A DNA stretch of 64,000 nt from Amphibalanus amphitrite (taxonomy: Eukaryota; Arthropoda; Thecostraca; Balanomorpha; Balanidae), in the NCBI RefSeq assembly GCF_019059575.1, contig NW_024881518.1, positions 1,599,501 to 1,663,500 on the forward strand, given 5' to 3'. The notes beneath the pieces were generated by a model. It made no database searches, had not been told where the DNA came from, and worked only from the letters and a program-made list of their open reading frames with translations. The position numbers and the translations under genes are program-made. Below, in pieces: positions 22,573 through 64,000 of the stretch (position 1 is the stretch's first letter; every line of letters begins with the position of its first letter).

Positions 22573-25422
22573 TCAGGGATAGGGGGTGTCGTACATGATG
22601 CCACCCCAGTGCTTGTCCAGCTGGGCCTTGAACTGGTTGACGGACTGTGCCGTGACCACCGCACTTGGTAGGGAGTTCCAGTCGTTGATGACCCTGAAGC
22701 TGAACGCGTTTCTGCGCACGAGTTTGGTGGCCCTCGGTTTCTCGAGCTTCCACTCGTGGCCCCTGGTTCGAGCTGAGTTGCTCCGGGTCAAGAAGCTTTC
22801 TGGCGATATGGCCAACCCTCCGTGCAGCAGCTGATATACGGTCACCATGTCGCCTCTGCGCCTCCGGTAGTAGAGTGATGGTAGTCCCAGTCGACGGAGT
22901 CGTTCAGGGTACGGGAGGTGCTTGATTTGTGCGACCATTCTTGTTGCACGACGTTGCACGCGTTCAAGCCTCTTCTGGTCCTCTTTCCCAAAAGGTCCCC
23001 AGATTGTGTTCCCATATTCTAGGAGGGGCCGAACCATGGTCTTGTAGAGAAGCGGCAGCGTGTGTTCGTCAATGTTGGCGAATGAGCGTCTCACGACGGC
23101 CAGAATCTGTGAGGCTTTAGCGACGGCTGACGCGGTCTGCTTGTGAAAACTGAGTTGGTTGTCGATTTCGATGCCGAGGTCTTTCTCCTCTTCAGCGTTC
23201 TGGATCAGGATGCCGTTCAAATAGTACGCGTGTTCCGGGTTCCGGTGGCCGAGGTGCATCGCCTTGCACTTTTGGGCATTGAAAGGGAGCAGCCACTTCT
23301 CAGACCAGCGGACGAGCGCATCGATGTCAGTCTGGAGGTCATTGCTGCTACCCAGGACGCGGCGGTATAGTTTCGTGTCGTCGGCGAACAGTTTGACCGA
23401 ACCAGTGACCTCCGAGGGAAGATCGTTGACAAATATTGTGAACAGTACAGGTCCGAGAACCGATCCCTGTGGAATACCACTGGTCACAGGGGCCCATGAG
23501 GACTTGCATCCGTGGACCACAACCCTCTGTCGGCGATCGATCAGAAAGGCTGCGATCCAGTTGAGAAGCGGGCCCCGGACGCCGTATGCAAACAACTTGC
23601 GGATCAAACGTTGGTGCGGCACAGAGTCGAACGCCTTGGCGAAGTCCAGGTAGATGATGTCGATGTTGTCTCCGTTTTCGATGGCGGTGCTCCAGTCCTC
23701 GATTGCCTCCATCAGTTGTGTCGTACACGACCTCTTTGGGAGGAAGCCGTGCTGGGCGCTGGAGAGCAGACCGTTTTCGCGGAAATGTTGGAGGAGGGCG
23801 TCTCGGACAATTGATTCGAGGACTTTGACAGGGATGGCAGTCAGAGTGATTGGACGATAGCTCGAGGGGCGTTGGCGGTCACCCTTCTTGAAGATCGGGG
23901 TGATCTCGCCTGTCCTCCAGTCCGAGGGAAGCGACCCAGTGTCCAAGGACTTGCGGAACAGTATGCTCAGAGGGGAGGAGAGGGCCAGTGCTGACTCGCG
24001 AAGGGTTCGGGGGTGTATCCCGTCAGGCCCCGGCGCGCTGGTTGTCTTGAGGGACAGCAGCTTTCCTTCCACTTTCTGGGGAGATACTTCAACATTATCG
24101 AGGAAGGGGCCCTGCCAATCAAGGTCCGTATCCGGTGCTTCAGTATCTTCATGGGTAAAGATGCTGCTGAAGTACTTGCCCAACATGTCAGCTTTGTCTT
24201 GGTCACATGATGTCAGGTCTCCCCGTTCGTTTAGCAGGTTGTCAACTCTGCTCCTGGTGCGAAGCCTCGTGTTGGCATACCTCCAAAAGGCCTTTGGGTT
24301 CTGTTTCAGATTGCCAGCTAGCTTGGACTCGTATTCCTTGCGTAGAGTTCTGGTGAGCTTCCTGAGTTCATTTTTGCAGCGTGTGAACCTGGCGTAGTCG
24401 ATGGGGTCAAGCGTGTATCGGTATGTAGTCCAGAGCGACTTCTTTTTCTTCCTCAGTTGCATGGCTCTGCAGTTCATGTAGATGTTTTTCTTATGACGCG
24501 ATCTCCTCTTCCTGGAGCTTTCGGTCAGGGCCTCCGAGAGCCGCGCTTTGAACGTCTGGTATGCCTCATCCAGGTTCATGCTGTGCATATCGGACCAGTT
24601 TTGTTCACCAAGGGCAGTGGAGAGGTGTTCGTAGTCAGTTATGGTGTGATACTCGGGGAGTGAGGCGGGAGCTTCAGTGTAGCAGGAGAGAGTAAACCGA
24701 ATGACCACATGGTCACTGTTTCCTAGTGGAGATTGGTACTGCATGTCTTTCACCATGCCCTCCTCGTTGGTAAAGATCAGGTCCAGCACTGACGGTGTCT
24801 CGCCCGATCGGTATCGAGTCGGGCGCTTGATGTGCTGAGAGAGAAGACAGTCATGTACCATATCTAAGAACAGGTGTGAGCAATGAGATGCAGGTGCAGA
24901 TGATGTTTCAGACTCCCAGTCAATGTGGGGGAAGTTGAAATCGCCAACAATGATCAGGTGTGAAGCATGCAGTGAGCAGGCCTTCTGGAAGAGTTCTCCA
25001 AGTTGCTTTGTGCTTTCCTGCATTGCACCAGATGGGCTACGGTAGACACAGCCCACCAGAAGGCTATCACTTCCTGCGAGGCACAATCTTACCCAGGTGT
25101 TCTCCACAGATGCTTTTTCTAGATGAACCTCTGTTACCTTCAGGTGTATTGCCGTGTAAATGCATACGCCTCTAGTTCCACTCTGGCCTAGGTTTGGGGT
25201 GGATAGATCGAAACTGGAATGCATTACATAACCTGGGATATTTAACAGTGCAGGAGCAATGGGGTTTCTCTGGGCTTTGGGAATTACCTCAGAGATGAGG
25301 ATAACGTCAGGCTCATCACCGCAAATCAGCAGGCACAGTTCATCTCGTTTGTTAATAAACTGGTCAGCATTTGTGTATAAAACCGTGAGATTCTTCTTGT
25401 TGCGAGAGGTTGGGTGGTTTAG
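22573..25422 (-). CDS. LINE ORF2: APE-type endonuclease and reverse transcriptase
   Basis: The frame is open directly from the codon after the ORF1 stop. Endonuclease motifs in order are LYTNADQF (catalytic-Asn type), DVILISE (catalytic Glu), VYRSP, GDFNFPHIDWES, LDLIFTN and SDHVVIRF. The reverse transcriptase shows PGPDGIHPRTLRE, SYRPITL, QHGFLPKRSC, YLDFAKAFDSV, GIPQGSVLGP and FADDTKLYR. The first in-frame ATG is at 25224, after the Asn and Glu motifs, so translation must begin upstream by readthrough, reinitiation or another route. There is no internal stop. The C-terminal region has the usual LINE tail but no recognisable RNase H. Confidence 0.9.
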   Translation of the reverse strand, partial: LNHPTSRNKKNLTVLYTNADQFINKRDELCLLICGDEPDVILISEVIPKAQRNPIAPALLNIPGYVMHSSFDLSTPNLGQSGTRGVCIYTAIHLKVTEVHLEKASVENTWVRLCLAGSDSLLVGCVYRSPSGAMQESTKQLGELFQKACSLHASHLIIVGDFNFPHIDWESETSSAPASHCSHLFLDMVHDCLLSQHIKRPTRYRSGETPSVLDLIFTNEEGMVKDMQYQSPLGNSDHVVIRFTLSCYTEAPASLPEYHTITDYEHLSTALGEQNWSDMHSMNLDEAYQTFKARLSEALTESSRKRRSRHKKNIYMNCRAMQLRKKKKSLWTTYRYTLDPIDYARFTRCKNELRKLTRTLRKEYESKLAGNLKQNPKAFWRYANTRLRTRSRVDNLLNERGDLTSCDQDKADMLGKYFSSIFTHEDTEAPDTDLDWQGPFLDNVEVSPQKVEGKLLSLKTTSAPGPDGIHPRTLRESALALSSPLSILFRKSLDTGSLPSDWRTGEITPIFKKGDRQRPSSYRPITLTAIPVKVLESIVRDALLQHFRENGLLSSAQHGFLPKRSCTTQLMEAIEDWSTAIENGDNIDIIYLDFAKAFDSVPHQRLIRKLFAYGVRGPLLNWIAAFLIDRRQRVVVHGCKSSWAPVTSGIPQGSVLGPVLFTIFVNDLPSEVTGSVKLFADDTKLYRRVLGSSNDLQTDIDALVRWSEKWLLPFNAQKCKAMHLGHRNPEHAYYLNGILIQNAEEEKDLGIEIDNQLSFHKQTASAVAKASQILAVVRRSFANIDEHTLPLLYKTMVRPLLEYGNTIWGPFGKEDQKRLERVQRRATRMVAQIKHLPYPERLRRLGLPSLYYRRRRGDMVTVYQLLHGGLAISPESFLTRSNSARTRGHEWKLEKPRATKLVRRNAFSFRVINDWNSLPSAVVTAQSVNQFKAQLDKHWGGIMYDTPYP

Positions 25423-26988
25423 TCACAAACCATTTGCTGGGTGGGCTTCTGAGCTAGGTGCTGGGGTTTGCAAAGGTGTGCCACCATTGCCATCCACTGC
25501 ACCAGGTTTCTGTGCTGTGCCACTACCCTCCTGGCTGGCGGATGCCATGCCAACAGCTGGAGGCACAGCGGTTGTCTGGGCAGGTACAGGCGCGCCAGGG
25601 GCGATGTTTCCAGCCTGACGAGTTTGAGAAGGCACAGTGGTGCCACCAGGGTTCCTGCTCGTGCTGGAGGCATCGTTACTTGTTTCCTGATTGACACAGA
25701 TTATCTTTCCCCCCTTGATTCTCAGGTTGTCCTCACCAGATCTCCGTCTGGATGCCAGCTCTTCCCTCAGCTTTCTGTTTGCCTCTCGTTCCTGTTGGGT
25801 CAGGTCAGGTGTGATGTAAATGTTGCCGTGCTGTGCAGAGTGGCGCAGTTGGGGAGCACCCAGCACGTCCTGCCTACAAGCTGGGTTGTCCAGGGTGACA
25901 ATAAGAAGCCTTGGTTTCCCAGGAATGGCCTTTCCAACTCGGAATGACTTTGATGCTGTGATGTTTATTTTCATCACCTCCCTGATCATGGATGTGACTG
26001 CAGACTGGTCGCGTGTTGATCTCTCGTGCAGAGTGCCCTCTCCTTGTTCGGGTAGGTTATGAATGACTATGTTGGCCTTCCTCCTTTCCTTGTCCAGGTG
26101 GTTGTCAAGAACTCTAGACAGCTCAGCAGTGGTAGAAGTAGTGGTTCTCTGCTCATTTTGGTTTGGTTTAGGTAGCTGCGCAAGCTGGGTTTTTACAACA
26201 TGAGCGACCTCTGAGCATGTGCTCTTTACCGCCTCAGCGTATGATGCCTTGTGTTGCTGAGCAGTTAGTTCAAGCATCTGTGATTGTTTTGACGTCTGCA
26301 TCTCGAGGGATTTCACTGATTTCTCTATGAGGGATACGTGGTCTTGAACCGTTTGCTTTTGGGTCTTGATTGAGTCAGCCAAGAGCTCAGCATTTTTCTT
26401 CACTGCCTGCTCTAGTTGTTGAAGCCTTTTTTCTACGGTTTCCGATGACGAGGGATCCTTCCCTTTTTTGCTTTTGAGGTCCGATTTACACTTCACGCAC
26501 ATCCATGCGAGACTCTGGAATCTATCCAGTGCTCTGACTGCTGCTTTGGGCGTCCCTTGGCAGCCCGGATGAAACCACCCATGGCATCTGTCACAACAAA
26601 TTCCGGGTTCCCCATCTTTCACTGGATTGCCACATACCTTACCGGGTCCCCCCAGGCAGATCGCCTCGGCGCTGCTTGTATCGCTCGAGGAGCGGGAAAG
26701 TGAGCCCACGGATTCCTGCCCAAACGCTCTGTACACACTTTGGTCAAGTTTACCAACCTGATTTTGTTTGGAAGTAGACTTATCGGACTTATCCATACCT
26801 GTGTCGAAGATTCCAGTTCCACTGGCACTTATCTCGTCGTCAACATCGGCCTCACCGACGCCGTTGCCGCCAAGGTCACCACGAACGCCGCCGACATTAT
26901 CGTTGGCCGTTGGTTTTCCGACGCCGCGATCAGCTGACGCCGCCGTTTGGTTTCGGCGGGAAAGCGGAGGCGACCGATCCAGAGGCAT
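25423..26988 (-). CDS. LINE ORF1: PHD-finger, coiled-coil, RNA-binding-like protein (521 aa)
   Basis: Residues about 119-167 form a PHD-type zinc finger with the C..C, C..C, H..C, C..C spacing (CDRCHGWFHPGC, then WMCVKC). Residues about 185-260 are Glu/Lys/Gln-rich and heptad-like, a probable coiled coil. From about residue 300 (RRKANIVIHNLPEQ) there is the RRM-like region seen in LINE ORF1 proteins. Such proteins bind element RNA in the ribonucleoprotein particle. The start ATG at 26988 follows a 5' UTR and precedes a low-complexity N-terminus. The frame ends in TGA CTA, and ORF2 continues in the same frame without an ATG. Confidence 0.85.
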   Translation of the reverse strand: MPLDRSPPLSRRNQTAASADRGVGKPTANDNVGGVRGDLGGNGVGEADVDDEISASGTGIFDTGMDKSDKSTSKQNQVGKLDQSVYRAFGQESVGSLSRSSSDTSSAEAICLGGPGKVCGNPVKDGEPGICCDRCHGWFHPGCQGTPKAAVRALDRFQSLAWMCVKCKSDLKSKKGKDPSSSETVEKRLQQLEQAVKKNAELLADSIKTQKQTVQDHVSLIEKSVKSLEMQTSKQSQMLELTAQQHKASYAEAVKSTCSEVAHVVKTQLAQLPKPNQNEQRTTTSTTAELSRVLDNHLDKERRKANIVIHNLPEQGEGTLHERSTRDQSAVTSMIREVMKINITASKSFRVGKAIPGKPRLLIVTLDNPACRQDVLGAPQLRHSAQHGNIYITPDLTQQEREANRKLREELASRRRSGEDNLRIKGGKIICVNQETSNDASSTSRNPGGTTVPSQTRQAGNIAPGAPVPAQTTAVPPAVGMASASQEGSGTAQKPGAVDGNGGTPLQTPAPSSEAHPANGL

Positions 26989-27255
26989 GTTTCGAATTTT
27001 CCACTCGATTTCCTTGTCGAAGTTAATCTTTAGACGTCCAGGCGAGAGATTTTATGGTTAACTTGCACAATTCTCCCAAAAGAATGTTGGAAAAAGGAAT
27101 GGAATTTGGCCTTGACCAATCACGTCGGATCCTGGAGCCTATCAGCTGGTGGGCTGGCAGGCAAGGAGGAGCTCGATGCGCACGTCCGATCGCCACGGAA
27201 TCCCGACACCGAATGTTAATCTAAGGAAAGACTACGCTCGCTTCGCTCGCTCCGT

Positions 27256-28054
27256 AATAATTGGAAGCAAAATAATGGAAGCTGCACCTTATACCTATCT
27301 TTACAATATTATCTCAGAAAAAATATTTGTGTCCAAGAAAATTGTGTATGGCAGGCACAAGATGCCTTTTTGCAGCTTTTCATGTTAAAAAAATGCAGAT
27401 ATCAATATAATGTGAAAATTGTAGTAAGTACCTAGTAGGTATGGTAGTGCGGATCTGGTTGGTGTGGGCCAGTTTGTTTTTGTCATCCCAGCATCTAACA
27501 GATGGGTAAGGATCCATAGGACCTCCATAGCTGGGATCCCAGCTGTCTGACATCTGATTGAGCCAGATCTTTGTAGAAAAGGAGGGTGTCACTTATGCAA
27601 AGAGAAAGCCAATGGCACCAAATTTTAAGGTTTTAGGTCATTAGATGACCTTAGGTCAATGACCCAAATGTCTGGAAAATCAGGACCTGCTTGAAGTTTG
27701 CATGGTCCATCAGTCACCCAACCACCAAGTCCTTGCAGTACCTACCTACGCCATGTCGACAGTTGATAGCCTAGTTGCATAGCCAAGTGGTTGAATCAGG
27801 CCAGGATGGTAGTTTTCACATTTCCAGTGGATAGGTATTCCTGTTTCGCTGCGTTTGCCTTAATGTTTGCTCTAACCTCTCTCCCCTCCATTTTCAGTTT
27901 GCTGGATGACCGCCCACTCTGGCTTCCAAATCGGATGAGAGCGGCCGGCCGCCGCCGCCTTACGGCCGCGGCGGCGGGCTCAAGTTCCGAAAGCGGACAA
28001 CAGGCGGCAGCACGGTCGCGGCGGCTGACTCGGGCAGGCCAGTGCGTCGCGAAA
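27256..28054. other. Interval upstream of SMG1 with a CpG-rich end
   Basis: 27256-27930 shows no gene. 27930-28054 is strongly GC-rich, with several GGCCGGCCGCC/GCCGCGGCGG stretches unlike its AT-rich surroundings. This would suit a promoter or 5' UTR for the ATG at 28055. No TATA box was identified. Confidence 0.4.
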
Positions 28055-28156
28055 ATGGCAGAAAGTATGAGGGCGAGCGGCCGGCACGGGGCAAGTTTCG
28101 GCCCGAGAGGCGCGGCGCCGGTCGCGGCAGCGCTGCTCGCGAGCTGCGAGAGCCAG
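28055..28156 (+). CDS. Candidate first coding exon (possibly SMG1)
   Basis: An ATG in good context (GCGAAAATGGC) opens 34 codons rich in Ala, Arg, Gly and Ser and ends at the donor CCAG|GTGTGT. Low-complexity N-termini are usual for SMG1. However, the phase does not fit: this exon ends in phase 0, while the first exon I am confident of (31631-31720) needs one leftover base. Either another small exon intervenes, a different donor is used, or it belongs to another transcript. Confidence 0.3.
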
Positions 28157-28418
28157 GTGTGTTCCACCATCTGTGTAAACAGCGTTTTATTCCAGAGCAG
28201 GGTAGCTGAATCAATAGTGGCTTTTTCTAATTCAGTGTTGTAAGGTGTATTGAATCCGAAGCGGAATGGGTGGCGTTTGACTAATGAACGAACTCACACA
28301 TTGTGTGTCTGTATTTGTTCAATCCCTGTCAAACAGAGGCGTCGTGAGTCCGGGCGTCCTAGAATTACAAATCACACACAAACAGAGAGGCTACCTTCCC
28401 CTCTATCGTTGCTATTGA
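28157..28418. other. Intron-like sequence before LINE 2
   Basis: No gene is seen. In-frame stops close the LINE frame at 28416-28418. Confidence 0.3.
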
Positions 28419-31292
28419 CACTGGAAAGCCGACACTCGAACGGGTGGACGGAAGCGTGACGTCACTGCCATTCTGCACAACGTCCAGAGCCTCCGCAGGA
28501 AGTTTGGGTGTCTCCGAGCCAGCGCCGAGGAGCTCAGGTCACATCACCTGATCGCCTTAACAGAGACGTGGCTGGATGACAGCGTGGATGACGCCGAGCT
28601 GGGTGCGTCGTTTCCTGACCATGTCTGGTTCCGTCGCGACAGGGGAGCTGTTGGAGGCGGTGTCGCATGTGGCGTGCTTGCATCGATGCTACCAACGAGA
28701 CGCACGGAGCCGGACCATGGATCCGAGACACTAGTCCTGCAGCTCGGCCGTCCGAACCTAATGGTGGCTGTGTGCTACCGGCCGCCCACTGATGACGCCT
28801 CGTTGGATAAACTGTTCGACTGTATGACGTCACTCCCCGGCACCAGGCCGCTCCTGCTGCTGGGCGACTTCAATCTGCCGGAGGTTCAGTGGGAGCCGTC
28901 GCCGGGTGGGGACGGTCGGCCAGTGCTGACACGTAATTCAGCAAGAGCGTGCAAATTTGTTGACCAGTGCGATCTGCTAGGGCTGAAACAATATGTGACG
29001 TCAGCGACCAGGGTTAACAACGCATTGGATCTTGTGCTGGCTCGTGGACTGTCAGAGGTCTGTGCGGTGCCCAGGCCAAGTTCTCTGGCCTCAGACCACG
29101 ACGAGGTGATCATCTCGTTTATGTGTAGTCACATGCCGGCTGTTCTGGCTACGCGCACCACTGCACTCTGTTACCGTCGAGCCGATTTTGACGGACTTAG
29201 ACAAGCGCTTAGAGCAGTACCGTGGTCAATGTTAGATGGTATGCATCCGGATGAAGCCGTGTCCTTGTTTTATACGATTGTCGATGGTGCTGTACGCGAT
29301 TTCATCCCTACTGTCACGATGAAAAAGCGATTTCCACCCTGGTTTGATGCTGGTGTCAGGCGAGCTCTCAAACTCAAGCAGGCTGCGTTTGAGAGACTCA
29401 AACGTCACCCGGGTGATGTTCAGATCAAAGAAGATTTTGTCAGGAAGCGATCGGAATTTAAGAGACTGTCTGGTGATGGACATGACCGATATCTGTCTAG
29501 TCTTGTTCGAGACTTTGCGACTAACCCGAAGCGTTTTTGGACATTTTTGAAGTGTTTCAGGCAGAACAGGGGCATGGCAGTGTTAGATGACCATGGCGTG
29601 AAGGTCGCGGATGACGTAGGCAGAGCCAACCTTCTAAACTCTACCTTTTCAAAAAAGTTTTCCAACCCACGCATCACCCATTTTCCAGTCATCTCGCAGG
29701 CCAGTCAGGACAATATCATGTCCTTCAACGTCTCGATGGAGACGGTGCGCGATCTCCTGAGAAACGTCCCAGTAGGTAAAGCATGTGGACCAGATGGCCT
29801 GAGTGCCCGCCTACTGCGTGAGTGCTCCGACGAGCTTGCTGTCCCCCTATGTAAAATTTTCTCGTCTTCTCTGTCTTCCGGTATTTTCCCTGAACAGTGG
29901 GCTGAGGCAAACATTGTTCCGATATTCAAAAAAGGTTCTCGCAGTTCACCCGAAAATTATCGTTCAGTATCACTTCTCCCAATTTGTGCCAAAATCTTCG
30001 AAAAGGTAGTCGGTCAGCAACTCATGCATCATGTTCAGCCACTACTTTCGTCCTATCAGCATGGCTTTATGCCGGGCCGATCTTGCGCCACAAATCTGGC
30101 TACCTTTCTGTCCAGTGGATATGACGCAATATCTGAGGGTGTCCAACTTGATGCGGTATACACAGATTTTTCAAGTGCATTCCAGAGCGTTAACCATCGT
30201 CTTTTACTGTACAAACTGGAACACATGTATGGAGTGAGAGGGTTGGCTCTGAAGTGGCTGTCGTCATATTTAGGAAGGCGGAAGCAACGAGTTGTTTTAA
30301 ACGGCAAGGTGTCAGAGTGGGCCCCAGTCGTCTCAGGAACGCCGGAGGGCGGTTTGCTCAGTCCGATGCTTTTTTCGCTCCTTGTGAACGACCTGCCATC
30401 TGTCGTCAAGACAGATTGCTTGATGTTTGCCGATGATTTGAAGATTTTTCAGAAAGTTAGAAATCACGATGATGTACAAAGGCTCCAGAACGATATTGAT
30501 GCTGTAACGGAATGGGCGGCGGTCTGGGGGCTCAAGCTGAATCCCTCGAAGTGTAAAACTTTTAAAATCACGCTCAAAAGAGACATATATCCATCTGTGT
30601 ATCAAATCAGTGGTAGCACTCTGCAGGAAGTGACTTCGATTCGTGATTTGGGTGTGGTACTTGACCGAAAACTTACTTTTGCAGACCATACAAATGTGAT
30701 TGTTTCAAAGGCAAATCGGGCACTAGGGCTACTCATGCGGAGCCTCCAGGCGACCTCTCCGCGGTGCAAACTGGACAGGAGAGCAGTGTTCGCGGCATTC
30801 AATGCAAATGTTAGGGCCATCCTAGAGTACTGTTCTGTAGTTTGGGCCGGTGCTTCCAAGTGTCATCTCGTGCGTTTGGAATGTGTCCAACACAAGTTTT
30901 TGATTTGGCTGGCAAACATGACGAACGTTCACCATGACTCGATTGAATATCATTACCTGCTGAAGCTGTTCGACGTGAGATCGCTACATGCCAGGCGCAT
31001 TGAGAGTGACATTATATTTTTGTGCAAGGTATTCAAAGGTTCGGTGTCATCCTCTCATCTTCTACGGTCGTTCTCGTTACACGCTCCGCTCAGAGCGACA
31101 CGCAGCGCTGTGTCGACATTGTTCCATGTGCCGCGTGGGCGAGTGAACTGCATTGCAAACGGCCTGTTTACGCGCTGTCCTCGTGCCACCAACAAATTTC
31201 TGGAAGCCCAGCCTCAAACTGATGTGTTATGTGATCCTGTTGGAAGCATCAAGAGGCGCCTCGTCCTCTATACCGGATCCGTGAGACTCTAG
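28419..31292 (+). CDS. LINE ORF2: endonuclease and reverse transcriptase, intact frame
   Basis: The frame is open from 28419 to the TAG at 31290-31292. There is no ATG before the conserved HNVQSL and ALTETWLDD endonuclease motifs. Further motifs are CYRPPT, LLLGDFNLPEVQW, LDLVLAR and SDHDEVIISF for the endonuclease, and KACGPDGLSARLLRE, NYRSVSLLPI, YQHGFMPGRSC, YTDFSSAFQSV, GTPEGGLLSPML and FADDLKIF for the reverse transcriptase. The APE-like nuclease nicks target DNA and the RT copies element RNA onto it. The sixth RT motif is GTPEGG where GIPQGS is usual. The frame is intact although the 5' end is missing. Confidence 0.85.
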   Translation, partial: HWKADTRTGGRKRDVTAILHNVQSLRRKFGCLRASAEELRSHHLIALTETWLDDSVDDAELGASFPDHVWFRRDRGAVGGGVACGVLASMLPTRRTEPDHGSETLVLQLGRPNLMVAVCYRPPTDDASLDKLFDCMTSLPGTRPLLLLGDFNLPEVQWEPSPGGDGRPVLTRNSARACKFVDQCDLLGLKQYVTSATRVNNALDLVLARGLSEVCAVPRPSSLASDHDEVIISFMCSHMPAVLATRTTALCYRRADFDGLRQALRAVPWSMLDGMHPDEAVSLFYTIVDGAVRDFIPTVTMKKRFPPWFDAGVRRALKLKQAAFERLKRHPGDVQIKEDFVRKRSEFKRLSGDGHDRYLSSLVRDFATNPKRFWTFLKCFRQNRGMAVLDDHGVKVADDVGRANLLNSTFSKKFSNPRITHFPVISQASQDNIMSFNVSMETVRDLLRNVPVGKACGPDGLSARLLRECSDELAVPLCKIFSSSLSSGIFPEQWAEANIVPIFKKGSRSSPENYRSVSLLPICAKIFEKVVGQQLMHHVQPLLSSYQHGFMPGRSCATNLATFLSSGYDAISEGVQLDAVYTDFSSAFQSVNHRLLLYKLEHMYGVRGLALKWLSSYLGRRKQRVVLNGKVSEWAPVVSGTPEGGLLSPMLFSLLVNDLPSVVKTDCLMFADDLKIFQKVRNHDDVQRLQNDIDAVTEWAAVWGLKLNPSKCKTFKITLKRDIYPSVYQISGSTLQEVTSIRDLGVVLDRKLTFADHTNVIVSKANRALGLLMRSLQATSPRCKLDRRAVFAAFNANVRAILEYCSVVWAGASKCHLVRLECVQHKFLIWLANMTNVHHDSIEYHYLLKLFDVRSLHARRIESDIIFLCKVFKGSVSSSHLLRSFSLHAPLRATRSAVSTLFHVPRGRVNCIANGLFTRCPRATNKFLEAQPQTDVLCDPVGSIKRRLVLYTGSVRL

Positions 31293-31428
31293 GGCAATGT
31301 ACATGAGAATACTGTTTTTATTATGATAGTTTATTGTGCATGTTTTTTTTCGTATTTTATCTTTTGACTTCACCTATCATAGGGATCATGCCTGTTGGTG
31401 ATATTATGCAATACAAGAATACAAGATA
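28419..31428 (+). mobile_element. 5'-truncated non-LTR retrotransposon (Jockey/CR1-type)
   Basis: It contains one long ORF2-type frame and no ORF1. The open frame starts at 28419, just before the first endonuclease motif, so the 5' end is truncated close to ORF2. After the stop there is a 3' UTR of about 130 bases ending in an AATACAAGAATACAAGATA tail near 31428. Its protein is clearly different from the LINE at 22472-27214. It lies in sense orientation upstream of the first secure SMG1 exon. Confidence 0.8.
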
Positions 31429-31630
31429 CCTGTACATCGAAAGTAGGTAACAGTTTGTTTTCGCATTGTTTCAGATGTCTTCAGTTCAAGGCAAACCATG
31501 TCTATTAAACCAACTGTCAAGGAAAATAATTAGTGTGCGCTTGCACTAAAATTTGATATGGTAGTCTGTGAGAGCTGCTATAGCTTTTATGACTGTTGAC
31601 TCGCACTGGCTCTGACTCTGTGTCGGCAGA
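31293..31630. other. LINE 2 3' end and intron before SMG1
   Basis: Holds the LINE 3' UTR to about 31428, then about 200 bases of intron-like sequence ending in TGTCGGCAG, the acceptor of the first SMG1 exon placed here. Confidence 0.4.

Positions 31631-64000
<32,370 letters not shown>

Larger units (their letters stand above)
22472..27214 (-). mobile_element. Complete CR1-like non-LTR retrotransposon, 4.74 kb
   Basis: On the - strand it has a 226-bp 5' UTR, ORF1 (26988-25423), ORF2 (25422-22573), a short 3' UTR and a (GGTAA)n-type tail at 22472-22491. Both flanks carry GTTAAT (27215-27220 and 22466-22471), a plausible 6-bp target duplication. The insertion disrupts a CACGTG-rich repeat. Both frames are open throughout, so the copy looks young and may be competent. 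The ORF1 PHD finger together with an APE endonuclease and reverse transcriptase is the CR1/L2-group layout. Confidence 0.9.
21851..27255 (-). repeat. CACGTG-rich dispersed repeat, copy 3, split by a LINE
   Basis: The repeat occupies 21851-22471 and 27215-27255; the middle is the LINE at 22472-27214. The outer ends are inverted: ACGGAGCGAGCGA at 21851 and TCGCTCGCTCCGT ending at 27255. The right piece carries the GAGCGAAGCGAGCG end block and the left piece carries AACGGAAATTTCTGAGTATGAG. These blocks are adjacent in copies 1 and 2. Internal units repeat the CCAAATTTGAGCGC..ATCGG..CAGCCGTTCTCGAGATCTGG theme, with two perfect 20-bp palindromes (22005-22024 and 22132-22151). Confidence 0.75.

Noticed and set aside
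22472-31428. LTR retrotransposon or retrovirus
   Set aside because: No long terminal repeats, integrase, protease or envelope. APE endonuclease plus FADD reverse transcriptase define non-LTR elements.

Overview
This is a eukaryotic nuclear window, probably from an arthropod and perhaps a crustacean. The evidence is GT-AG spliced genes with short introns, a complete short-chain dehydrogenase gene, a long SMG1 kinase gene, two non-LTR retrotransposons, hAT, Tc1/mariner and TTAA-target DNA elements, and a long satellite array. Nothing in the sequence fixes the species.

Layout. 1-6.0 kb is a gene-free nest of TTAA-flanked nonautonomous DNA elements rich in AGGTCA/TGACCT hexamers, plus one copy of a dispersed CACGTG-rich repeat. 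6.04-13.86 kb is a satellite with a 286-bp unit. Its orientation flips near 9.13 kb and it is interrupted by a 488-bp TTAA element. 14.1-19.1 kb holds a complete five-coding-exon short-chain dehydrogenase/reductase gene (+ strand, 245 aa). 20.4-27.3 kb holds a foldback element, then another copy of the CACGTG-rich repeat split by a complete 4.74-kb CR1-like LINE on the - strand. 28.4-31.4 kb is a second, 5'-truncated LINE on the + strand. From 31.6 kb to the right edge runs SMG1 (+ strand), the PI3K-like kinase of nonsense-mediated mRNA decay. I place 31 coding exons (about 2,040 codons), from near the N-terminus to the kinase catalytic loop; the gene continues beyond the window.

The 11.6-kb SMG1 intron 7 carries a tRNA-like SINE, two head-to-tail 1.17-kb TTAA elements sharing one target site (the first split by a 1.84-kb hAT element with an 8-bp target duplication), a decayed Tc1/mariner element, and an intronless SLC22-type transporter gene of 533 codons on the same strand as SMG1.

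Three observations stand out. (1) SMG1 splice donors have been tandemly duplicated together with the end of the exon, strongly at exon 26 (about nine units, most with GT donors) and exon 6, and once each at exons 2, 10 and 21. At exons 6, 10, 21 and 26, use of the downstream donors I checked adds a premature stop. Since SMG1 acts in the pathway that destroys such mRNAs, this suggests a self-limiting circuit. (2) The LINE ORF1 and ORF2 lie in one frame separated by a single TGA followed by CTA, a known readthrough context. The start of the endonuclease domain lies before any in-frame ATG. (3) Complementary (GA)n and (CT)n tracts sit in the introns flanking SMG1 exons 23-29, which total 966 nt and could be skipped in frame.
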